46,821 nt of DNA from Peptococcaceae bacterium UBA5356 (GCA_002407935.1 DHPU01000069.1:1-46821), one strand, 5' to 3'; positions 1 through 8,530 are shown, numbered from the stretch's first letter. The notes: generated by a model from the letters alone, not told the origin. Numbers and translations are program-made.

Positions 1-45
1 ATATTATAAAAACATGTTTTAGACACCTATTATTTTCTAAAGAGA

Positions 46-118
46 GAATTCCCTTGTTGATACCCTATTTTTGGGTTTGGGAGGTTAGGGTATAAAGAAA
101 TATCAACAAAGGGAATTC
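46..118. repeat. Imperfect long inverted repeat downstream of the catabolic operon
   Basis: The left arm at 46-62 (GAATTCCCTTGTTGATA) pairs with the right arm at 101-118, which is its reverse complement with one extra A. A nested ATACCCT/AGGGTAT pair lies inside, at about 60-66 and 87-93. The outer arm on the right also contains the palindrome GGGAATTCCC. The element sits 43 bases beyond the stop of the ureohydrolase gene, the last gene of the long minus-strand run. It may form an RNA hairpin that ends or protects that transcript, but no clear U-tract follows it on the minus strand. A mobile-element end or a protein-binding palindrome are alternatives. Confidence 0.55.
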
Positions 119-160
119 CCTACCACAAGAAAAATACCACTTAAGAATTATCCTAAATAA

Positions 161-1150
161 TTAGCCATAGATCCGTTTTTTCGTTGCCCCAATAAACTGC
201 ATCGCCAAAGCTCCTGCTGTAATAGAGGTTAGATTCTGGATATCCCAAGGCGGAGAAACCTCCAGCAGATCCATCCCCCGGCAAAGAGGATGTTGCCCGA
301 TCATCCAAATAGCTTCCAGCGCCTGATAGGCGGTTAATCCACCCGGATTGGGGGCACAAGTACCGGGAGCATAAGCTAAATCTAACCCGTCAATATCAAA
401 GCTGATCCAGATTGCCTCCGTACCATCACCGGCGATCTCCAAGGCCTGCTTTACTACATCTTCAATGCTACGTTTATGCACTTCACGGGCAGGAATCACG
501 GTTATCCCTTGTTCCTTGCAAAAATCGCCATATTTTTTCGAAGCCAGCCAACCATTAATCCCAATTTCCACTAAATTCTTGGGATTCAACGGATTCCGCT
601 CAGGCTCTTCCATCAACCGGCGAAAAGGTGTACCGCTGGAGATCATCCCATGATGGTCTGTCCTTACATCTAAATGGCCATCAAACATAATTACCCCAAC
701 ATTACCTTCAAGATTATTTAACAAGGATTTAACGTGAGGATAAGTGGTGCCATGGTCACCACCTAATACTAACGGAGTTACCCCCGCTTTGATGATTTCC
801 GAAAGGACAAGCTCAACCCGTCTATGGGTTTCCAGCACATCTGTATAAACAACATCAATATTACCAAAATCGGCAATCTGCAGGCCGTTCAAATCGCAAT
901 CCAAACCGGGCTCATAGATATTGGAAAAAATCAACCCATTACTGCGAATACTCTCCGGTCCAAAACGGCAACCGGGACGATACATCACCGATGTATCAAA
1001 AGGAGTTCCAATAATACCCACGTCTACTTTGTCCATTGTCCGCCAGTCTTTCATTATCTCCGCAAGCTTTATATCAGCATCATCCGGACATAAAGTTCCG
1101 ATCCCCTTGGCATCAAAGAGATATTTTTGCGCATCTAACGATAATTTCAT
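161..1150 (-). CDS. Ureohydrolase (arginase/agmatinase/formiminoglutamase family)
   Basis: This 329-residue protein is a manganese-dependent ureohydrolase. Family motifs are intact: GGDH at residues 130-133, the DxHxD motif (D157, H159, D161) and the SFDIDGLD motif with D252 and D254. These supply the expected two-manganese site, so it should be active. The family splits guanidino compounds into urea and an amine, or formimino compounds in the HutG branch. Agmatinase, guanidinobutyrase, guanidinopropionase and amidine hydrolase cannot be separated by eye. It is the last gene of the long minus-strand catabolic run, 28 bases after the M20 hydrolase. In that setting a guanidino acid or amidine feeding into the beta-alanyl-CoA route is plausible, for example 3-guanidinopropionate yielding beta-alanine, but this is inference. 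The start is ATG with AGGAGAG upstream. Confidence 0.85.
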   Translation of the reverse strand: MKLSLDAQKYLFDAKGIGTLCPDDADIKLAEIMKDWRTMDKVDVGIIGTPFDTSVMYRPGCRFGPESIRSNGLIFSNIYEPGLDCDLNGLQIADFGNIDVVYTDVLETHRRVELVLSEIIKAGVTPLVLGGDHGTTYPHVKSLLNNLEGNVGVIMFDGHLDVRTDHHGMISSGTPFRRLMEEPERNPLNPKNLVEIGINGWLASKKYGDFCKEQGITVIPAREVHKRSIEDVVKQALEIAGDGTEAIWISFDIDGLDLAYAPGTCAPNPGGLTAYQALEAIWMIGQHPLCRGMDLLEVSPPWDIQNLTSITAGALAMQFIGATKKRIYG

Positions 1151-1178
1151 AATATTGCTCTCCTCTCATGTTGTTTTG

Positions 1179-2342
1179 TTAACCACAAATCTCCAGCACT
1201 GTCTGAGCATATATCTTCGCTGCAATTTCCAGATGACTAATGGGAAGATGATCTTCCGGTGTATGAGCAAAGTATTCATTGCCTGGTCCAAATCCAACGG
1301 TAGGAATCCCTCTTTCGGCTACAAAAGCGCCATCGGTTCCGAAAATCCAAGCAGATAACTTTCCTGCTTCACCCATTACCTTTTGACGAGCCGCTACCAG
1401 TTTTTCGACAATTACTTCTTCCGGTGGAGTATAAAGTGCCACACCCCATTTAGTAATCTCCGGTTCTGCTTCCAGATCCTTAATTTGTGTTTTTGCCTTG
1501 TTGATTAACTCCCTGAATTCCTGCATAATTTGTTCCTTGGTCTCACCAGGCAAAAAGCGGCGATCCACGTAAATCTCACAACGATCCGGTACTACGGGGG
1601 CTTTTCTACTGGTAGCTGTTACAAAATCCAGAATGGTTACGGTACAATCCCCCAGCAAATCATGCTTAGGCAAAGTATAATTTTGCAGAATAAAAGTAAC
1701 CAATTCGGCGCCTTTTACTACTGCATTAATCCCTCGACCAGGATTGGAGGCATGACTCATCTTGCCCTTGACGGTAATTTTTACTTCAGCATTACCCCGA
1801 TGCCCCACATAAACATTTAGACAAGTTGCCTCTCCACAAATCGCATAATCTGCCGTAATGCCATCATGATCCAGCATGTAGAGGACTCCTTTAGCGGCAC
1901 TCTCCTCCTCAAAGGGATTGCCCGCAACAATGACATCTCCTTTTAACTTGATGCCGGCCTTTTTCATAGCTGCCGCCGCATAAACCATGCAAGCAATTGC
2001 GCCCTTCATGTCAACCGCACCCCGGCCGTAAATAACCGGCTCCGCAACCCCAAATCGGCTGCCATCAATAATCTTACCGGAGTACGGCTCCGGCATAGCT
2101 CCAGGTTCGGCATGATCAATATGTCCATTTAAGAGTAAAGTCGCTCCTGTGCCATCACCTTTGATACGACCAATCACATTGTTTAGTTCATCAACCTGGA
2201 TTTCATCAAAATGAAGTTTTTCCATTTCCTGGGCAATTGCTTGGGCTACTTTCTTTTCTTTACCGCTTTCACTGGGAGTCTGGACAAGATGCTGTGTGAA
2301 ATTTACGAGATCATCGAACTTAAGGTAATCAAAAATATCCAT
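1179..2342 (-). CDS. M20 family metallohydrolase, YgeY-like
   Basis: A 387-residue M20 amidohydrolase/deacylase. It has the GHID metal-binding motif near residue 73, the GRGAVDMKG segment, the catalytic EEES segment and a C-terminal FGTDG motif followed by AHTPED. The overall sequence resembles the YgeY group, named from selenium-dependent purine and amino acid gene clusters, more than ArgE or DapE. The substrate is unknown; relatives cleave N-acyl or N-carbamoyl amino acids. It is distinct from the second M20 protein at 13729-14943, which belongs to the HipO/M20D branch. The start is ATG preceded by AGGAGGGATAAAGGAAG. It lies between the flavoprotein and ureohydrolase genes, in the same direction, so it is probably cotranscribed with them. 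Confidence 0.85.
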   Translation of the reverse strand: MDIFDYLKFDDLVNFTQHLVQTPSESGKEKKVAQAIAQEMEKLHFDEIQVDELNNVIGRIKGDGTGATLLLNGHIDHAEPGAMPEPYSGKIIDGSRFGVAEPVIYGRGAVDMKGAIACMVYAAAAMKKAGIKLKGDVIVAGNPFEEESAAKGVLYMLDHDGITADYAICGEATCLNVYVGHRGNAEVKITVKGKMSHASNPGRGINAVVKGAELVTFILQNYTLPKHDLLGDCTVTILDFVTATSRKAPVVPDRCEIYVDRRFLPGETKEQIMQEFRELINKAKTQIKDLEAEPEITKWGVALYTPPEEVIVEKLVAARQKVMGEAGKLSAWIFGTDGAFVAERGIPTVGFGPGNEYFAHTPEDHLPISHLEIAAKIYAQTVLEICG

Positions 2343-2417
2343 TTTCTTCCTTTATCCCTCCTTTCCTGCCTAAAATAACCTGGATGTTTGGCCAAGCATA
2401 ACTTAAGTGGGATAGTT

Positions 2418-4133
2418 TCAGAGCGTACGTACAGGCAATTTTTGTACAACTATTTTACCCTGACTCTGACTTATTTCCATATGCAGAGCGCTTGGTGCGT
2501 CCATTGCGGGATAATCTGTGCGATAATGATGTCCGCGTGTTTCCTTTCTGGCTAAAGCACCGGTACAAACCATTTGTGCTACCTCCAGCATGACCATACT
2601 CTCCAAGGCATCCAGTAAAGCTAAATTAAAAACCCTGCCGCTTTTTGCGCATAATCGGGGTAAGCCTTCTTCTTTAAGGAGTTGTAATTCCTTTAAAGCA
2701 GTATTTAAGCCCTTTTCGCTTCTGCCGTACCCAACATATTGATCCATGATTTGCTGAGTACGCTTCTTTATCTCACCGGGGGTTACCCCTTTTTCTTTTG
2801 TTACATCTGCCTTTACCGCTTCTTCCGGTTCACACCGATGGGCTATTTTCCGCCAAGCACTGCTAATTTGTTGTTCATCTACCTTAATTTTAGTTCTTTG
2901 GCGGGCATATTCCGCGGCACTTTCTCCGGCGATTTTACCGAATACCTGTGTTTCCGCCAAAGCATTACCGGAAATGCGATTAGCACCGTGGATGTTGCCT
3001 GTCACTTCACCGGCAGCAAATAAGCCGGAAACCGTTGTTCTACACTGACCATCAATGTGAATACCCCCCAGCGTATAATGGGCGGCCGGAGCTATTTCTA
3101 CTTTGTTCCGTACTAAATCAACACCCATTTCTTTTAAATAGTTGTAAGCACCCAAAAGAGTTTTAGCATATTGTTCTACTTCCGCCGCCGGTTTACCGGA
3201 ACAGCGCAAATCCACAAAAACTCCGCCATTTGGTGTGCCACGACCCTCCTGTACTTCCCGGACAATAGCTTTCATTAATTCATCCCGCGCCGGTAAAGGA
3301 CTTGTCGCCATAAACTCCTCACCTTGCCCATTGAGCAATTTTCCATCACAAAAATTCGGCTCAAGACATATTTCGTAGTCCAGCAACGTTCCCCTGGCGT
3401 TAGACGGACTGATGATTACCATCGGATAATAGAGCATTAATTCCAGATCCACCAAACTAGCCCCGGCATGATAGGCTAAATAAAAACCGTCCCCGATATT
3501 TTCGGAGGGGTTGTCATTTAACCCCCAAAGAGAACCGCATCCCCCCGTAGCAATAATTACACTGGCCGCTTCGAAGACAACAAAAATACCTTCCCGCAAA
3601 TTTATTCCCCAAGCTCCTATTACTTCATTCTCCCGCTTTAATAAATCAATAATGAAGGTATCCTCCCATGTTCTCACTTTTTGCTGCAATAACTTCTTAC
3701 GGAGAACCTGCATAATTCGGCGCCCGCCACCTTCAATAATGAGCGATCTGGGGTAAGTTTCTCCCGGTACTCTAATCTGTTCATATCGGCCATCATTTTG
3801 TTTTTTGATTTTTAAGCCATACTGTTCCAAATCCAAGGCACACTCCGGTGCTTTTTGTACTAAGATCTCTACTAAATCCTGATCTGATAAATTACGGCCT
3901 TCCCTGAGCGTATCCAAAAAATGCTGCCGGGGGGAATCTGCGGGATCATTATGACCAAAAGAAGCGGCGAAACCCCAACTGGCCAAAGGAGTAGAGCCGG
4001 AGCGCGTAATAAGTCCTTTACAGACCAACGTAACATCTACTCCTTTTTCCTGAGCTGCCAACGCAGCTCTTGTCCCTGCGCCCCCGCCCCCAATTACTAA
4101 GACATCGGTTGCTACTTTTTGGATGTCCATCAT
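2418..4133 (-). CDS. FAD-binding fumarate reductase/succinate dehydrogenase-like flavoprotein
   Basis: A 571-residue member of the FrdA/SdhA/aspartate-oxidase flavoprotein superfamily. The N-terminal Rossmann motif GGGGAG spans residues 15-20. H352 in AHYTLGGI, R386 in HGANRISGN and R283 in PARDEL match active-site positions of fumarate reductases. However, the histidine of the usual QFHPTG motif is Y236 (LYYPM), the TEGxRGEGG loop is replaced around 253-263, and the covalent-FAD histidine is absent (TRSGS). It is therefore unlikely to be a standard fumarate reductase, and its substrate is open. A stand-alone Frd-type 2Fe-2S protein in the same run (8210-8530) is a candidate partner. It follows etfA by two bases, suggesting electron transfer with the ETF or a role in disposing of reducing equivalents. 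Confidence 0.85.
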   Translation of the reverse strand: MMDIQKVATDVLVIGGGGAGTRAALAAQEKGVDVTLVCKGLITRSGSTPLASWGFAASFGHNDPADSPRQHFLDTLREGRNLSDQDLVEILVQKAPECALDLEQYGLKIKKQNDGRYEQIRVPGETYPRSLIIEGGGRRIMQVLRKKLLQQKVRTWEDTFIIDLLKRENEVIGAWGINLREGIFVVFEAASVIIATGGCGSLWGLNDNPSENIGDGFYLAYHAGASLVDLELMLYYPMVIISPSNARGTLLDYEICLEPNFCDGKLLNGQGEEFMATSPLPARDELMKAIVREVQEGRGTPNGGVFVDLRCSGKPAAEVEQYAKTLLGAYNYLKEMGVDLVRNKVEIAPAAHYTLGGIHIDGQCRTTVSGLFAAGEVTGNIHGANRISGNALAETQVFGKIAGESAAEYARQRTKIKVDEQQISSAWRKIAHRCEPEEAVKADVTKEKGVTPGEIKKRTQQIMDQYVGYGRSEKGLNTALKELQLLKEEGLPRLCAKSGRVFNLALLDALESMVMLEVAQMVCTGALARKETRGHHYRTDYPAMDAPSALHMEISQSQGKIVVQKLPVRTL

Positions 4134-4135
4134 TT

Positions 4136-5143
4136 TTACTTACCTTTAATTCTTTTAATCAAGGCAGTCAAAAAGGTCTTAGCATCACCGACAATACGCA
4201 GATCAGATACTGCAAAAATGGGTGCAGCCGCATCCTTATTCACACTAATGACCAAGCCCGAATCCTTCATCCCGCAAACATGATGGGTCGCGCCGGAAAG
4301 GGCAAAACCCAGGTAAACCTTCGGTCTAACCGATTTACCACTCGTCCCGATCATTTGCTGTTCACTCTTTACCCATTGTTCATCAACAACAGGACGGGTG
4401 CAGCCTACCGCTCCCCCTAAGAGCGAAGCCAATTCCTCCAGTAAGGTCCAGTTTTCTTGTGACCCTATTCCCCACCCACCGATCACAATCACTTCTGCTT
4501 CTTCTAAAGGCATCCCCGTTTGTTCCTGCCGAACAACCTCCAGTGCCTTAATCCGACCTTGATCCTTTTGCAGTGAACAGGATGGATCATAATTAGTAAT
4601 AATAAAGGACGGCTCACTTACAGTCGTTGGCTTACCCAATACACCTGGCTTCAAAGTAGCCATTTGCGGCCGAGTGTTAGGACAAAGAATGTCTCCCAAT
4701 ACTTTACCGCCAAAAGCCGGTACCACAGCTACCAGATAATTATCTTCATTAATCCTTACATCTACACAATGCGCCGCTACCCCAGTTTTTAATCTGGCTC
4801 CCAGTACCGGAGCTAAATCCTGACCAATCGCCGTAGCCCCCATTAACACAAGGGAAGGATCCCTAGCTGTAATAAGGTCTTGCAATACCAAGGCATACGT
4901 ATCATTTTGATAAATTTCCAAAGCAGGCGCAAAAACCGTAATAATTTCCTCCGCGCCAAAACGGCCTAATTGTTCTATTTCTTCTACAGCTTTACCCAAA
5001 ACAACCGCTACCACAGGTTCAGGAGATTTTAGCTGTTTTTTTAAAGCACACGCCTTGCTCAAAAGCTCATAACTGACTGTATTAATCCGACCTGCCACCT
5101 GTTCGGCGACAACCCAAATTCCCCCTGCTGTCTTTGCTGTCAT
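4136..5143 (-). CDS. etfA: Electron transfer flavoprotein subunit alpha
   Basis: EtfA (335 residues) carries FAD and passes electrons between the acyl-CoA dehydrogenase and other carriers. The C-terminal FAD domain has the family signature: GTSGKSVRP, ALSGATHHVCGM, then a NKDAAAPIFAVSD segment. There is no extra ferredoxin domain. The start was moved to the ATG at 5143, which has GGGAGGG six bases upstream and lies one base after the etfB stop; the upstream in-frame extension overlaps etfB. Gene order acyl-CoA dehydrogenase, etfB, etfA supports a dedicated dehydrogenase-ETF complex, here proposed to serve acryloyl-CoA reduction. Whether it bifurcates electrons cannot be decided from the sequence alone. 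Confidence 0.93.
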   Translation of the reverse strand: MTAKTAGGIWVVAEQVAGRINTVSYELLSKACALKKQLKSPEPVVAVVLGKAVEEIEQLGRFGAEEIITVFAPALEIYQNDTYALVLQDLITARDPSLVLMGATAIGQDLAPVLGARLKTGVAAHCVDVRINEDNYLVAVVPAFGGKVLGDILCPNTRPQMATLKPGVLGKPTTVSEPSFIITNYDPSCSLQKDQGRIKALEVVRQEQTGMPLEEAEVIVIGGWGIGSQENWTLLEELASLLGGAVGCTRPVVDEQWVKSEQQMIGTSGKSVRPKVYLGFALSGATHHVCGMKDSGLVISVNKDAAAPIFAVSDLRIVGDAKTFLTALIKRIKGK

Positions 5144-5144
5144 C

Positions 5145-5978
5145 TTATTCCCTCCCTGCCTCATTGACATTCAAAGTTTCGAGGTTCAAACCTGCTCCTC
5201 TTAAAACCTGGATAAGCTGTTCCACTATCTCTTCCGTTTCACCGGTCAACTCCTGCCCCTTTCTAGCCATGGACGGAGTGAACACAGCTCCCGCCTTCGT
5301 CGGTGACCCTTGTAAGCCGAGCAACTCCGGATTAAGCTCTAAATCTGCTGCGGTAAAAAGAGTAAGCGGTTTCTTTTTAGCCTTCATAACCCCCATGACC
5401 GAAGTGTAACGCGGTTTATTAATACTTCTCTTTACCGCAAGCAAAGCCGGCATTTGCAGGAAATAATTGATATAGCCATTCTCCATACCCATTTTGGCCT
5501 TGAGCGCCCGGTCTTCCACCATAAACTCCTGTACATTCCAAAGATGCGTCACATCAAGCCATTCCGCTAACTGTGCCGGTACTTGAGATGTTGCCCCGTC
5601 AGCACTTTCCGTGCCGGTAAAAATCAGATCAAACGGTCCCGCTTTTTTCAGACCTTGAGCCAAAGTATAAGAGGTAGCCAAAGTATCGGCGCCGGCGAAA
5701 GCCCGATCTGTTAAGAGATAAGCTTCATCCGCCCCCATCGCCAGCATTTCCCGCAGATTCTCTTCCGCATTAGGAGGAGCCATCGTAATAACACTAACCT
5801 TGCCTCCAAACTGCTCTTTTACCTGCAAAGCTGCTTCTAAGGCATTTTTGTCAACCGGATTAATAATCGTAGGAATTCCCTCTCTGGTAATCGTCTTTTT
5901 CACAGGATGAATCGTAATTTTATCATAATAATCCGGATCCGGAACCGGCTTTATACAAACAGCAATATTCAGACTCAT
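5145..5978 (-). CDS. etfB: Electron transfer flavoprotein subunit beta
   Basis: EtfB (277 residues) is the partner of EtfA. It shows the typical N-terminus with CIKPVPDP and the nucleotide-binding TGTESADGATSQVP segment, in place of the usual DGDT form. The start was chosen at the ATG at 5978, preceded by GAGGGGGAAAAGAAGAA; an upstream in-frame start would add about ten charged residues with no family support. It lies 53 bases after the acyl-CoA dehydrogenase gene and one base before etfA, so the three are surely cotranscribed. It likely carries electrons from NADH or reduced ferredoxin to the dehydrogenase in a fermentative, reductive setting, as in clostridial butyryl- and acryloyl-CoA reductases. 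Confidence 0.92.
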   Translation of the reverse strand: MSLNIAVCIKPVPDPDYYDKITIHPVKKTITREGIPTIINPVDKNALEAALQVKEQFGGKVSVITMAPPNAEENLREMLAMGADEAYLLTDRAFAGADTLATSYTLAQGLKKAGPFDLIFTGTESADGATSQVPAQLAEWLDVTHLWNVQEFMVEDRALKAKMGMENGYINYFLQMPALLAVKRSINKPRYTSVMGVMKAKKKPLTLFTAADLELNPELLGLQGSPTKAGAVFTPSMARKGQELTGETEEIVEQLIQVLRGAGLNLETLNVNEAGRE

Positions 5979-6031
5979 TTCTTCTTTTCCCCCTCTGTTC
6001 CAGTTCATTTATCCTGGTTCGTTTAGTTCAC

Positions 6032-7183
6032 TTATTTCCCCTTAATCGTACTTCCGGCGATAATTAATTTTTGCACATGAGAGGTTCCCCCTGCCGGAAT
6101 CGTGGCAATCGCATCTCTTAAGAATCTCCCTACCGGGTATTCATTAATACAGCCATAACCACCCATCAGATCAATAGTACGTTTCGCCGCCTGAATAGCC
6201 GCTTCCGTGGCAAAAAGCTTCGCTACAGAAAATTCGGTAGCACAAGGCTTTCCGACATCCTTTAAGCTGGCCGCCCGGTAAGTTAAGAGCTGAGCCGCTT
6301 CGTAATCCACTCTGTTTTCCGCAATAATGAACTGGATAGCCTGTAATTTATTTAAGGGTTTGCCATACAAAATCCGTTCACTGGAAAACTTCACACTTTC
6401 CTCAACACAACCCCGTAAAATACCTACCGCAATGGCCGCCATGCCGGCCCGTCCTACTTCCTGAATGGAAGACATGGCTATTTTAGCCCCTTTGCCCACT
6501 CCACCTAAGACAGCATCTTCTCCCAGTACAACATCAACACAATTAACATCACCGGTGACGGAGCCACGCAGCCCCAGCTTGTGTTCTTTCCTCCCCGTTG
6601 TATGTCCGGGAGTATCCTTATCAATAATAAAGGCAGTCATTAGGGCACGGCCTTTTTCATCCTGTCCGGTCACCACCGCCCAAATATCTACATCAGCCAC
6701 ATGAGCATTCGTAATAAAGCATTTACGACCATTAATCACCCACTGGCCGTCCTTCAGTTCCCCACTGGCCTTCTGACCCATAAAATCAGAGCCACCGGCC
6801 GGTTCTGTTACAGAAAGACCACAGATTTTTTTGCCCGCGGCTAAATCGGGCAAATACTTCTGTTTTTGTTCCTCTGTACCAAAATAAAGAATGGGGGCAA
6901 TACCCAAATGATGGGTCATCAAAGCAATTCCCAACCCGGCAGAATATTGGGAGATTTCCTCCAGACAAATCGCTCTTTCCACATGGCCTAAACCAGCCCC
7001 ACCATATTCCTCCGGTACAAAAATACCGGTAATTCCCATTTCGCCCATTTTCGGAAATAGCTCCACGGGACAATGATCTTTTTCATCCCATTCCGCCGCA
7101 TGAGGGGCAATCTCCGCTTCGACAAATTCGCGAACAGCCTTCCTTAGCATTTCCTGTTCCTCAGTAAATTGAAAAAACTCCAT
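6032..7183 (-). CDS. Acyl-CoA dehydrogenase family protein (candidate acryloyl-CoA reductase)
   Basis: A 383-residue acyl-CoA dehydrogenase of normal length. It has the family FAD-binding regions, with GLSVTEPAGGSD and CFITNA motifs, and the late MGGYGCINEYPVGRFLRDA block. The C-terminal segment that normally reads IYEGTSEIQR is IPAGGTSHVQK here, so the usual catalytic glutamate is replaced by glycine (about G365). The genomic bases at about 6075-6105 confirm this. Adjacent etfB and etfA indicate an ETF-coupled enzyme. In the pathway proposed for this run it would reduce acryloyl-CoA to propionyl-CoA, like the Clostridium propionicum ETF-dependent enzyme; oxidation of another acyl-CoA is the alternative. 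The start is ATG with AGGGGAGGAATAAGAC upstream. Confidence 0.9.
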   Translation of the reverse strand: MEFFQFTEEQEMLRKAVREFVEAEIAPHAAEWDEKDHCPVELFPKMGEMGITGIFVPEEYGGAGLGHVERAICLEEISQYSAGLGIALMTHHLGIAPILYFGTEEQKQKYLPDLAAGKKICGLSVTEPAGGSDFMGQKASGELKDGQWVINGRKCFITNAHVADVDIWAVVTGQDEKGRALMTAFIIDKDTPGHTTGRKEHKLGLRGSVTGDVNCVDVVLGEDAVLGGVGKGAKIAMSSIQEVGRAGMAAIAVGILRGCVEESVKFSSERILYGKPLNKLQAIQFIIAENRVDYEAAQLLTYRAASLKDVGKPCATEFSVAKLFATEAAIQAAKRTIDLMGGYGCINEYPVGRFLRDAIATIPAGGTSHVQKLIIAGSTIKGK

Positions 7184-7212
7184 GTCTTATTCCTCCCCTT
7201 GTGTCTTTGTTT

Positions 7213-8166
7213 TTAATTACTTATACCTAACTTATCTTTAAACTTTTTCTTCTCCGGCCACGGGTATTGAAGAATAAAGATACCACCCAAAATCAAGACC
7301 GCCCCCATAATCTGCACTGGTAACAATAATTCGGTAAAGACAAACCGCGCAATCACAACCGTAGCTAACGGCTCGACCATGGCAATAATGCTACCCTTTG
7401 AAGGACCCAATATTTGAATCCCTACCCAAAACATAATCAAAGCTAGTGTTGTCGCGAGCATGATAATACCGAGAATATACCACCAAGAAACCGGGGCAAA
7501 ATTAAAAGATATCTGTTTAGTGAACAGCCCGCCCAGTGCATAAACAAATGCACACCCTGACATCACATAGGCATTTGTTTCTATTGGGTTCAACCCTTCC
7601 ATAAGGCGATCGCCAATTATCACATAAGCCGTAAAACAAAGCGCAGAACCCAGCGCACAAATAATGCCCATTAAATCTACAGTTTCATAATCAACATTGA
7701 GAAGAAAGTAAACCCCCAAAAGTGCGATAATTAACGCAATTCCTTTAACCCTGTCCATTGTTTCCCGCCCCATGATTATGGTAATAATCGTGACGTAAAC
7801 CGGATATGTGCAGAGAAGCAAACAGGACAAAGACGCCGATACACGCGTAATACCTATTAAATTTAGCCCCGACATGCATCCATAAACAATCGCACCCAAG
7901 ATAAACAATTTCAAACCGATAAACGGTTGTACCTTGTTATGCCCGGTGTCGCCACTGTTACGCCCCCATTTTTTACTGAGCCAGAGATAACTCCAAACCA
8001 CTATGGCTGCACCAGTAAAACGCAGAAACAGTAGTGTCACATTATTTACCCCACCTATATAAGCTAGTTTAGCAAAAACAGGATATGTCCCTAAGAGTAT
8101 ACCGGCGAAGAAAACAATAATAGCTCCCAACTTTGTGCTTTTCTCTACTTTTACATTTTCACTCAT
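7213..8166 (-). CDS. DMT superfamily (EamA) transporter
   Basis: A 317-residue inner-membrane protein of the drug/metabolite transporter superfamily. It has about ten hydrophobic segments arranged as two EamA repeats; the second begins near LMGIICALGSALCFTAYVI. The family moves amino acids, nucleotide sugars or metabolites in either direction, and the substrate cannot be read from sequence. It lies between the 2Fe-2S protein and the acyl-CoA dehydrogenase, in the same direction as the catabolic genes. Export of an intermediate or amino acid product, or a second uptake route, would fit. The C-terminus is lysine-rich (EKKKFKDK), which is typical of a cytoplasmic tail. Confidence 0.88.
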   Translation of the reverse strand: MSENVKVEKSTKLGAIIVFFAGILLGTYPVFAKLAYIGGVNNVTLLFLRFTGAAIVVWSYLWLSKKWGRNSGDTGHNKVQPFIGLKLFILGAIVYGCMSGLNLIGITRVSASLSCLLLCTYPVYVTIITIIMGRETMDRVKGIALIIALLGVYFLLNVDYETVDLMGIICALGSALCFTAYVIIGDRLMEGLNPIETNAYVMSGCAFVYALGGLFTKQISFNFAPVSWWYILGIIMLATTLALIMFWVGIQILGPSKGSIIAMVEPLATVVIARFVFTELLLPVQIMGAVLILGGIFILQYPWPEKKKFKDKLGISN

Positions 8167-8209
8167 TTAAGCAACCCCATTAATTAAATTTAAACTATCA
8201 AATTAAAGG

Positions 8210-8530
8210 TTATAGTTTAGTCACCAAGTCCCGCAGTACTTTCTCTTTATTAACAGGGTCAACTTGCACAGTTTCACCAGTTTTAATTAACGTACTACAC
8301 GCTCTGACCGGTTTTCCGTTTAATTTGACCAGACACCTGCCGCAGATGCCCTGGTAACATTTACCCTTGCGAAAAGCCAGGGTATGATCACAATATTCAT
8401 AAATGTATTCCAGAATTGATTGCAAAGTAATTTGCTGCTGTACCGGAATAGTATAAACCTGATAATAAGGTTTTTGATCTTTCACCGGATCATATCTAAA
8501 AATAGAAGCAATAATCTGTCCTCCGGGCAT
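8210..8530 (-). CDS. Stand-alone 2Fe-2S ferredoxin-type protein (Frd/Sdh iron-sulfur N-domain)
   Basis: A 106-residue protein that resembles only the N-terminal 2Fe-2S domain of succinate dehydrogenase/fumarate reductase iron-sulfur subunits. The four ligands are C58, C63, C66 and C78 (C-x4-C-x2-C-x11-C, in CYQGICGRC and the following RAC). The usual C-terminal 3Fe-4S/4Fe-4S half is missing, yet the reading frame ends cleanly, so it looks like a real small gene rather than a broken one. It probably passes electrons to or from the FrdA-like flavoprotein at 2418-4133, or to another oxidoreductase in the run. The start is ATG with GAGGGAG four bases upstream. Confidence 0.82.
   Translation of the reverse strand: MPGGQIIASIFRYDPVKDQKPYYQVYTIPVQQQITLQSILEYIYEYCDHTLAFRKGKCYQGICGRCLVKLNGKPVRACSTLIKTGETVQVDPVNKEKVLRDLVTKL

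Noticed and set aside
921..1358. Plus-strand open frame of 145 codons spanning two genes
   Set aside because: It is antisense across the ureohydrolase and YgeY-like genes and shows no recognizable domain.
2418..4133. Calling the FrdA-like protein a canonical fumarate reductase
   Set aside because: The fumarate-binding His is Tyr, the TEGxRGEGG loop is absent and no cytochrome b subunit or complete iron-sulfur subunit is encoded nearby.
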